Positions 34,986-40,820 of a stretch of DNA of 40,820 nucleotides are shown one piece after another. Numbering within the stretch: position 1 is the stretch's first letter; each line of letters opens with the position of its first letter. The position numbers were made by a program, and so were the translations under genes. This stretch comes from Pseudomonas fuscovaginae SE-1. Lineage in GTDB: Bacteria; Pseudomonadota; Gammaproteobacteria; Pseudomonadales; Pseudomonadaceae. The notes beneath the pieces are model-generated. The model was not told the origin of the DNA, did no database searches, and saw nothing but the letters and a program-made list of their open reading frames with translations. The stretch covers positions 1-40,820 of the forward strand of contig NZ_AQOH01000003.1 of the NCBI RefSeq assembly GCF_000364705.1, written 5' to 3'.

Positions 34986-35450
34986 ATGCAAGGTCACCCG
35001 GATGTTATCGATTACCTCAACACGTTGCTGACCGGTGAACTGGCAGCCCGTGATCAATATCTGATCCATTCGCGGATGTACGAGGACTGGGGCTTCAGCA
35101 AGCTCTACGAGCGCATCAATCACGAAAGTGAAGAAGAGGCGCAACACGCCGATGCGCTGATCCGTCGAATCCTGATGCTCGAAGGCACCCCGCGCATGCG
35201 TCCGGACGATCTGGACGTCGGCACCACCGTGCCGGACATGTTCGCCGCCGACCTGCGTCTGGAGTACAAGGTGCGCGCCGCGCTGTGCAAGGGCATCGAG
35301 CTTTGCGAACAGCATAAGGACTACATCTCCCGCGATATCCTGCGCCAGCAACTGGCCGATACCGAGGAAGATCACACCTACTGGCTGGAGAAGCAGTTGG
35401 GGTTGATCAAGTCCATCGGGCTGGAAAACTACCTGCAGTCGCAGTGCTGA
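34986..35450 (+). CDS. bfr: Bacterioferritin-family iron storage protein without the heme-ligand Met
   Basis: Stores iron as a 24-subunit shell and oxidises Fe(II). The ATG at 34986 gives 154 residues ([19 protein letters not shown]), with GGGAG upstream; an earlier in-frame ATG at 34944 would add 14 unrelated residues. The ferroxidase ligands Glu18, Glu51, His54, Glu93, Glu127 and His130 are all present. The heme-binding Met52 is replaced by Ala ([11 protein letters not shown]). It thus resembles P. aeruginosa PA4235, called BfrA and later FtnA, rather than BfrB. Adjacent katA suggests a joint role in limiting Fenton chemistry. Confidence 0.92.
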   Translation: MQGHPDVIDYLNTLLTGELAARDQYLIHSRMYEDWGFSKLYERINHESEEEAQHADALIRRILMLEGTPRMRPDDLDVGTTVPDMFAADLRLEYKVRAALCKGIELCEQHKDYISRDILRQQLADTEEDHTYWLEKQLGLIKSIGLENYLQSQC

Positions 35451-35476
35451 GGTGAATGGCCGGTGCTGTGCACCGG

Positions 35477-35568
35477 TTCGCCGGCAAGCCGGGCCTCCTA
35501 CAGGATCGCGTCGTGCCCCGATGCCGGATACGCCGCTCCCCTCTGTAGGAGCCTGGCTTGCCAGCGAA
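35477..35568. repeat. Inverted pair of Pseudomonas REP sequences
   Basis: Copy 1 (35477-35504, beginning TTCGCCGGCAAGCC) and copy 2 (35543-35568, CTGTAGGAGCCTGGCTTGCC then AGCGAA) are near reverse complements about 40 bases apart. GTAGGAG and GGCTTGCC cores are the usual Pseudomonas REP. The pair forms a REP doublet (REPIN) in the convergent gap between bfr and uvrA, the common location for such elements. Confidence 0.85.
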
Positions 35569-35585
35569 AGCGATCTCAATTTCAC

Positions 35586-35624
35586 AAAAAAGCCCCTGCC
35601 ATCGCACGATGACAGGGGCTTTTT
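35586..35624. terminator. Bidirectional terminator between bfr and uvrA
   Basis: AAAAAAGCCCCTG-C-CATC-GCAC-GATG-A-CAGGGGCTTTTT: a 12-bp stem with one mismatch, A run on one side and T run on the other. It can stop transcription from bfr and, on the other strand, from uvrA. Confidence 0.9.
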
Positions 35625-35636
35625 CATGCCCGCCGA

Positions 35637-38471
35637 TTACGCCCGATCGCGAATCAGCAACGGCTTCAGGTAGTGCCCGGTATGCGACTGTGGCATCTCC
35701 GCCACCTGCTCCGGCGTGCCCACCGCGATGATCTGGCCGCCCTTGGAACCACCCTCGGGCCCCAGGTCCACCAGCCAGTCGGCGGTCTTGATCACATCGA
35801 GGTTGTGCTCGATCACCACCACGGTGTTGCCGTGGTCACGCAGCCGATGCAGCACGTCCAGCAACTGCTGGATATCCGCGAAGTGCAGGCCGGTGGTCGG
35901 CTCGTCGAGGATATACAGGGTCTTGCCGGTATCGCGCTTGGACAGCTCGCGGGACAGCTTTACCCGCTGCGCCTCGCCACCGGACAGGGTGGTCGCCGAC
36001 TGCCCCAGCTTGATATACGAGAGCCCGACGTCCATCAGCGTCTGCAGCTTGCGCGCCAGTGCCGGCACCGCATCGAAAAACTCCCGGGCGTCCTCGATGG
36101 TCATCTCCAGCACTTCGTGGATGTTCTTGCCCTTGTACTTGATCTCCAAGGTCTCGCGGTTGTAGCGCTTGCTCTTGCACACGTCGCACGGCACATAGAT
36201 ATCCGGCAGGAAGTGCATCTCCACCTTGATCAGGCCGTCGCCCTGGCAGGCCTCGCAACGGCCGCCCTTGACGTTGAACGAGAAGCGCCCCGGACCATAG
36301 CCCCGGGAGCGGGCCTCCGGCACGCCGGAAAACAGCTCACGGATCGGCGTGAACAGACCGGTGTAGGTCGCCGGGTTGGAGCGCGGCGTCCGACCGATCG
36401 GGCTTTGGTCGATATCCACCACCTTGTCCAGGTGCTGCAGGCCGTTGATGCTGTCATGGGCCGCCGCTTCCAGGGTCGTGGCGCCGTTGAGCGCAGTGGC
36501 ACTGAGCGGGAACAGGGTGTTGTTGATCAGGGTCGACTTGCCCGAGCCGGACACGCCGGTCACGCAGGTCAGCAGGCCGATCGGAATCTCCAGATCGACG
36601 TTGCGCAGGTTGTTGCCGCGCGCGCCCTTGAGGGTCAGCGACAGCTTCTTGTTGCGTGGCGTGCGTTTGGCCGGGACCTCGATCTTCACCCGGCCCGACA
36701 GGTACTTGCCGGTGAGCGAGTCCGGGTGCGCCATGACCTCGGCCGCGGTGCCCTGGGCGACGATGCTGCCGCCATGCACGCCGGCGCCGGGGCCGATATC
36801 CACCACGTAGTCGGCCAGGCGGATCGCGTCCTCGTCGTGCTCAACGACGATCACCGTGTTGCCGATGTCACGCAGATGCTTCAACGTGCCGAGCAGGCGA
36901 TCGTTGTCGCGCTGGTGCAGGCCGATGGACGGCTCGTCAAGGATGTACATCACCCCGACCAGGCCGGCGCCGATCTGGCTGGCCAGGCGGATGCGCTGGG
37001 CCTCGCCGCCGGACAGGGTGTCGGCACTGCGGTCCAGGGTGAGGTAGTCGAGGCCGACGTTGACCAGAAATTGCAGGCGTTCGCAGATCTCCTTGAGGAT
37101 CTTGTCGGCGATTTCACCGCGCCGTCCGGTCAGCTTCAGGCCGGAGAAGTAGCCGGCGGCATCGCCGATCGGCAGGTTGGTCACGGCCGGCAGGGTTTTC
37201 TCACCCACCCACACATGCCGCGCCTCACGGCGCAGGCGGGTGCCACGGCAGTCCGGGCAGGGCTGGGTGCTGAGGAACTTGGCCAGCTCCTCGCGCACGG
37301 TAGCCGACTCGGTCTCGCGGTAGCGCCGTTCCAGGTTCGGCACGATGCCCTCGAACGGGTGCGAGCGCTTGACGATATCGCCGCGGTCGTTAAGGTACTT
37401 GAAATCGACGTTCTGGCTGCCGCTGCCGTTGAGGATGACCTTCTGCTGGTCCGCCGGCAGGCTGTTGAATGGCACTTCCAGGCTGAAGCCATAGTGCGCG
37501 GCCAGCGAGCCGAGCATCTGGAAGTAGTAGACGTTGCGTCGGTCCCAGCCGCGTATCGCGCCCTCGGCCAGAGTCAGTTCGCCATTGACCAGGCGCTTGA
37601 CGTCGAAGAACTGCTTCACCCCCAGGCCGTCACAGGTGGGGCAGGCACCGGCCGGGTTGTTGAAGGAGAACAGCTTGGGTTCCAGTTCGCTGATGGCGTG
37701 ACCGCAGACCGGGCAGGCGAAGCGTGCGGAGAAGATCATCTCCTCGCCCGGCTCGTCGTCCATGGGGGCGACCAGGGCAATGCCGTCGGCCAGCTTCAAG
37801 GCGGTCTCGAAGGATTCCGCCAGGCGCTGCTGCAGGTCGGCGCGGACCTTGAAGCGGTCGACCACCACATCGATCGTGTGTTTCTTCTGCTTGTCGAGCT
37901 TGGGCACTTCGTCCAGCTCGTACAGCTTGCCGTCGACCCGCGCCCGGACGAAGCCTTGCGCCCGCAGCTCCTCGAACACCGACAGGTGCTCGCCCTTGCG
38001 TTCGCGGATCACCGGCGCCAGCAGCATCAGCTTGGCGCCTTCGGGCTGAGCCAGGACCAGGTCGACCATCTGGCTGACGGTCTGCGCCTCCAGCGGGATG
38101 TCGTGGTCCGGGCAGCGCGGCGTGCCCACGCGGGCATACAGCAGGCGCAGGTAGTCGTAGATCTCGGTAATGGTGCCGACCGTCGAGCGCGGGTTGTGGG
38201 AGGTCGATTTCTGTTCGATGGAAATGGCCGGGGAGAGGCCCTCGATGGTGTCGACGTCGGGCTTTTCCATCATTGACAGGAACTGCCGGGCATAGGCCGA
38301 CAGCGATTCGACGTAGCGGCGCTGGCCCTCGGCATACAGCGTATCGAACGCCAGGGACGACTTGCCGGACCCGGACAGGCCGGTGATGACGATCAGCTTG
38401 TCCCGGGGCAGGGTCAGGTCGATGTTCTTCAGGTTGTGGGTTCGGGCCCCACGAATCAGGATCTTGTCCAA
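35637..38471 (-). CDS. uvrA: Excinuclease ABC subunit A (UvrA)
   Basis: Damage-recognition ATPase of nucleotide excision repair. The 944-residue protein has two ABC modules: Walker [13 protein letters not shown] (about 31-42) and [12 protein letters not shown]; signatures [13 protein letters not shown] and [12 protein letters not shown]; Walker [13 protein letters not shown] and [12 protein letters not shown]. Two zinc sites are present (CPVCG ... CPTCDG and CEACQG ... CDVCK). The start is TTG, supported by the universal N terminus [15 protein letters not shown] and a GAGG upstream. Divergent from the MFS-ssb unit. A TATACT -10-like box lies at 38504-38509 on this strand, without a good -35. 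Confidence 0.98.
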   Translation of the reverse strand: MDKILIRGARTHNLKNIDLTLPRDKLIVITGLSGSGKSSLAFDTLYAEGQRRYVESLSAYARQFLSMMEKPDVDTIEGLSPAISIEQKSTSHNPRSTVGTITEIYDYLRLLYARVGTPRCPDHDIPLEAQTVSQMVDLVLAQPEGAKLMLLAPVIRERKGEHLSVFEELRAQGFVRARVDGKLYELDEVPKLDKQKKHTIDVVVDRFKVRADLQQRLAESFETALKLADGIALVAPMDDEPGEEMIFSARFACPVCGHAISELEPKLFSFNNPAGACPTCDGLGVKQFFDVKRLVNGELTLAEGAIRGWDRRNVYYFQMLGSLAAHYGFSLEVPFNSLPADQQKVILNGSGSQNVDFKYLNDRGDIVKRSHPFEGIVPNLERRYRETESATVREELAKFLSTQPCPDCRGTRLRREARHVWVGEKTLPAVTNLPIGDAAGYFSGLKLTGRRGEIADKILKEICERLQFLVNVGLDYLTLDRSADTLSGGEAQRIRLASQIGAGLVGVMYILDEPSIGLHQRDNDRLLGTLKHLRDIGNTVIVVEHDEDAIRLADYVVDIGPGAGVHGGSIVAQGTAAEVMAHPDSLTGKYLSGRVKIEVPAKRTPRNKKLSLTLKGARGNNLRNVDLEIPIGLLTCVTGVSGSGKSTLINNTLFPLSATALNGATTLEAAAHDSINGLQHLDKVVDIDQSPIGRTPRSNPATYTGLFTPIRELFSGVPEARSRGYGPGRFSFNVKGGRCEACQGDGLIKVEMHFLPDIYVPCDVCKSKRYNRETLEIKYKGKNIHEVLEMTIEDAREFFDAVPALARKLQTLMDVGLSYIKLGQSATTLSGGEAQRVKLSRELSKRDTGKTLYILDEPTTGLHFADIQQLLDVLHRLRDHGNTVVVIEHNLDVIKTADWLVDLGPEGGSKGGQIIAVGTPEQVAEMPQSHTGHYLKPLLIRDRA

Positions 38472-38628
38472 AGTGGCCTCGCACGGCGGGCGGTAAAGGC
38501 AGGAGTATAAGGCTAAATACTGGATGGATGCACACTATCGCGACACGGCATGGCAGCCTTGCATGACAGGATGCTGAACGAGTGAGCGACAAAGCGTCAC
38601 CCTATACCCGCTCAAACGATGGGACTGA

Positions 38629-38634
38629 TAGAAT
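38629..38634 (+). promoter_or_regulatory. Possible extended -10 promoter for the MFS-ssb unit
   Basis: TG-A-TAGAAT (38626-38634) fits an extended -10, followed by the GC-rich CGCCGCCGG. No convincing -35 box was found. The rest of the 190-base divergent gap (38472-38661) holds a TATACT on the minus strand and nothing else firm. Confidence 0.4.
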
Positions 38635-38661
38635 CGCCGCCGGTTCACACGAGGTTTTTCC

Positions 38662-40059
38662 ATGCACGATCCCCACAGCGAACGCATGAGTGGCGGCGAG
38701 ACCCGCGCGGCAAGCGGCCTGGCCCTGGTGTTCGCGTTCCGTATGCTTGGCATGTTCATGGTGTTGCCGGTCCTGGCGACCTACGGGATGGATCTGGCAG
38801 GCGCGACCCCCGCGCTGATCGGCCTGGCCATCGGTGCCTACGGTCTCACCCAGGCTCTGTTCCAGATCCCGTTCGGGATCATCTCCGACCGTATCGGCCG
38901 TCGCCCGGTGATCTACCTGGGCCTGATCGTCTTTGCCCTCGGCAGCCTGCTGGCGGCCCAGGCCGACTCGATCTGGGGCGTGATCGCCGGACGGATCCTG
39001 CAGGGCGCCGGGGCGATTTCCGCGGCGGTCATGGCATTGCTCTCGGACCTGACCCGCGAACAGCACCGTACCAAGGCCATGGCCATGATCGGCATGACCA
39101 TCGGTCTGTCGTTCGCCGTGGCGATGGTGGTCGGGCCGCTGCTGACCCGTGCTTTCGGCCTGTCCGGGCTGTTCCTGGCGACGGGCGGCATGGCCCTGGT
39201 CGGTATCCTGATCATCGCCCTGATGGTGCCCAGGGCCACCAGCCCGCTGCAGCACCGCGAGTCCGGCGTGGCCCGCCAGGCGCTGCTGCCGACGCTCAAG
39301 CACCCGGACCTGCTGCGCCTGGACCTGGGCATCTTCGTTCTGCACGCGATGCTGATGTCGAGCTTCGTCGCCTTGCCGCTGGCCTTCGTGGAAAAGGCCG
39401 GCCTGCCCAAGGAACAGCACTGGTGGGTGTACCTGACCGCCTTGCTGATCTCCTTCTTCGCCATGATCCCGTTCATCATCTACGGCGAGAAGAAACGCAA
39501 AATGAAACGAGTTTTACTCGGCGCGGTGACGACGCTGATGCTCACTGAGCTATTCTTCTGGGAGTTCGGTGATGGTTTGCGGGCCCTGGTGATCGGTACG
39601 GTGGTGTTCTTCACCGCCTTCAACCTGCTGGAGGCTTCGCTGCCGTCGCTGATCAGCAAGGTTTCACCGGCCGGTGGCAAGGGCACGGCGATGGGGGTGT
39701 ATTCCACCAGTCAGTTCCTCGGCTCGGCACTCGGCGGTATTCTGGGCGGCTGGATGTTTCAGCATGGCGGTCTGTCGGCGGTATTCCTCGGATGCGCCGC
39801 ACTGGCTGCCCTCTGGCTGGCCTTTGCTGTTACCATGCGTGAACCTCCCTATGTGACGAGCCTGCGCTTGCCGTTATCGCCCGAGGCGATCCGCGAAGCG
39901 GGTCTGGTCGAGCGCCTGAAAGCCGTCGTAGGGGTAACCGATGCAGTCGTCGTAGCCGAAGAGGCCGCCATCTACATCAAACTGGACACCGAATTGTTGG
40001 ATCGCACCACCCTCGAGCGCCTGGTCAATGAACCGGCCTCGCAAGCGTGCGAAGCCTAG
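38662..40059 (+). CDS. MFS transporter, YajR-like with C-terminal YAM-type domain
   Basis: A 465-residue inner-membrane transporter, substrate unknown. About twelve hydrophobic segments span residues 17-390. The MFS motif A is visible as FGIISDRIGRRP (71-82), and GRILQGAGAISAAVMALLSD (112 on) resembles the drug:H+ antiporter helix-4 motif. The last 65 residues (VERLKAVVGVTDAVVVAEEA, then AIYIKLD) look like the small ferredoxin-like YAM domain of E. coli YajR. It ends 9 bases before ssb, so the two are probably co-transcribed; the link to DNA metabolism is likely incidental. Confidence 0.88.
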   Translation: MHDPHSERMSGGETRAASGLALVFAFRMLGMFMVLPVLATYGMDLAGATPALIGLAIGAYGLTQALFQIPFGIISDRIGRRPVIYLGLIVFALGSLLAAQADSIWGVIAGRILQGAGAISAAVMALLSDLTREQHRTKAMAMIGMTIGLSFAVAMVVGPLLTRAFGLSGLFLATGGMALVGILIIALMVPRATSPLQHRESGVARQALLPTLKHPDLLRLDLGIFVLHAMLMSSFVALPLAFVEKAGLPKEQHWWVYLTALLISFFAMIPFIIYGEKKRKMKRVLLGAVTTLMLTELFFWEFGDGLRALVIGTVVFFTAFNLLEASLPSLISKVSPAGGKGTAMGVYSTSQFLGSALGGILGGWMFQHGGLSAVFLGCAALAALWLAFAVTMREPPYVTSLRLPLSPEAIREAGLVERLKAVVGVTDAVVVAEEAAIYIKLDTELLDRTTLERLVNEPASQACEA

Positions 40060-40068
40060 GAGAACGTT

Positions 40069-40575
40069 ATGGCCCGTGGGGTTAACAAAGTCATATTGGT
40101 CGGCACTTGCGGCCAGGATCCCGAAGTTCGCTACCTGCCCAACGGCAACGCCGTGACCAACCTGAGTCTGGCCACCAGCGAACAGTGGACCGACAAGCAG
40201 ACTGGCCAGAAAGTCGAGAAGACCGAATGGCACCGTGTCTCGATGTTCGGCAAGGTGGCCGAGATCGCCGGCGAATACCTGCGCAAGGGTTCGCAGGTCT
40301 ATATCGAAGGCAAGCTGCAGACTCGCGAGTGGGAAAAGGACGGTATCAAGCGCTACACCACCGAGATCATCGTCGACATGCAGGGCACCATGCAACTGCT
40401 GGGCGGCCGTCCACAACAGGGCGACCAACAGGGCGGTGGCAACAACTACCAGCAGTCCGCTCCTCGCCAACAGGCACCGCGCCCACAGCAGGCGCCCCAG
40501 CGTCCAGCTCCGCAGCAGGCCGCCCCGCAGCCGGCTCCGGACTTCGACAGCTTCGATGACGATATCCCGTTCTGA
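40069..40575 (+). CDS. ssb: Single-stranded DNA-binding protein SSB
   Basis: Coats single-stranded DNA in replication, repair and recombination. The 168-residue protein has the OB fold (about 1-113; [20 protein letters not shown], then [20 protein letters not shown]), a Gln/Pro-rich flexible linker and the acidic tip DDDIPF that recruits partner proteins. GGAG precedes the ATG. It is near uvrA as in E. coli, but the MFS gene lies between. Confidence 0.98.
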   Translation: MARGVNKVILVGTCGQDPEVRYLPNGNAVTNLSLATSEQWTDKQTGQKVEKTEWHRVSMFGKVAEIAGEYLRKGSQVYIEGKLQTREWEKDGIKRYTTEIIVDMQGTMQLLGGRPQQGDQQGGGNNYQQSAPRQQAPRPQQAPQRPAPQQAAPQPAPDFDSFDDDIPF

Positions 40576-40606
40576 AGTGTAGCTTTTTCAGAACCGTAAA
40601 CATTAG

Positions 40607-40638
40607 AAGCGAAGCCATTGATTAGGCTTCGCTTTTTT
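40607..40638 (+). terminator. Terminator after ssb
   Basis: AAGCGAAGCC / GGCTTCGCTT perfect 10-bp stem with an 8-base loop, ending in six T. A clear intrinsic terminator. Confidence 0.93.
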
Positions 40639-40667
40639 ATTGTTTACAGATTTTTGCGGAGTAAGGG

Positions 40668-40820
40668 CTACATTGTAGTGGATGAACTGATCCCGGACAC
40701 CTCGATAGGTAATTTCGGCACCATCGCCCGCTCGTAAGCAGACGGCAGCAAATATCCCAGTTTCGAGTGCCGACGTTGGGTTACATGACGACAGCGTTGG
40801 CCGAGCAGGACATCGGCCGC
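40668..40820 (-). mobile_element. 3' end of an IS3-family transposase gene (partial, probably degenerate)
   Basis: Read from the window edge on the minus strand, 50 codons lead to a TAG at 40670-40668. They include TQRRHSKLGYLLPSAYER, matching the conserved C-terminal integrase-core tail of IS3-family OrfB (usually YNxxRRHSxLGYLSPxxYE). The residues in front (RCRHV) do not fit the conserved YN, which suggests decay or a nearby frameshift. The bases at about 40674-40700 (TGTAGTGGATGAACTGATCC and CGGACA) could be the terminal inverted repeat. The rest of the element lies outside. Confidence 0.65.

Noticed and set aside
35673..38276. An 867-codon plus-strand open frame opposite uvrA
   Set aside because: uvrA has all ABC and zinc motifs in the other frame; this one is a low-complexity shadow.
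38520..38535. Possible LexA box CTGG-N8-ACAC in the uvrA upstream region
   Set aside because: Both halves miss the consensus CTGT-N8-ACAG in their last base and the spacer is not AT-alternating; too weak to claim SOS control.

Overview
The window is a conserved housekeeping stretch of a Pseudomonas chromosome, most likely from the P. fluorescens lineage. The grounds are gene order (birA-coaX-SPOR gene-tRNA cluster-secE-nusG-L11/L10-rpoBC-str-S10-spc-alpha-katA-bacterioferritin-uvrA-MFS-ssb), protein sequences that match Pseudomonas homologues as I remember them, and the GTAGGAG/GGCTTGCC-type REP sequences typical of that group. No database search was possible, so the species is not fixed.

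Layout. Positions 1-2262: a partial REP-like repeat, then birA and coaX (overlapping by 11 bases) and a small SPOR-domain membrane protein. Positions 2246-2871: two tandem promoters with GC-rich discriminators, then tRNA-Tyr, tRNA-Gly and tRNA-Thr, a terminator, a new promoter and tRNA-Trp. Many pseudomonads carry a second tuf gene between tRNA-Thr and tRNA-Trp; here there is none. Positions 2917-14775: secE-nusG, a terminator, rplKA, an L10-type mRNA leader, rplJL, a leaky terminator/attenuator, rpoBC. Positions 14875-19389: str operon (rpsL, rpsG, fusA, tuf) with its own promoter, a leader hairpin and a strong terminator. Positions 19396-33234: S10, spc and alpha operons with all expected genes. 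New promoters lie before rpsJ, inside spc between rpsN and rpsH, and before rpsM; each directly follows or overlaps a hairpin. Positions 33263-35624: a catalase gene with a strong OxyR half-site, and a bacterioferritin-family gene lacking the heme-ligand methionine. Positions 35637-40638: uvrA on the minus strand, divergent from an MFS transporter gene joined to ssb. Positions 40668-40820: the 3' end of an IS3-family transposase gene, probably degenerate, running off the window.

The genes supply the translation and transcription machinery: three of the four core RNA polymerase subunit genes (rpoA, rpoB, rpoC), NusG, EF-G, EF-Tu, most large- and small-subunit ribosomal proteins and the SecYE translocon core. 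Oxidative-stress/iron (katA, bfr) and DNA-repair (uvrA, ssb) genes flank them.

I found no convincing undescribed system. The most useful second looks are regulatory: the hairpin-plus-promoter that splits the spc operon, the shared TAGAAT-type promoters with GC-rich discriminators, the apparent single and sequence-divergent EF-Tu at this locus, and the IS remnant at the right edge.
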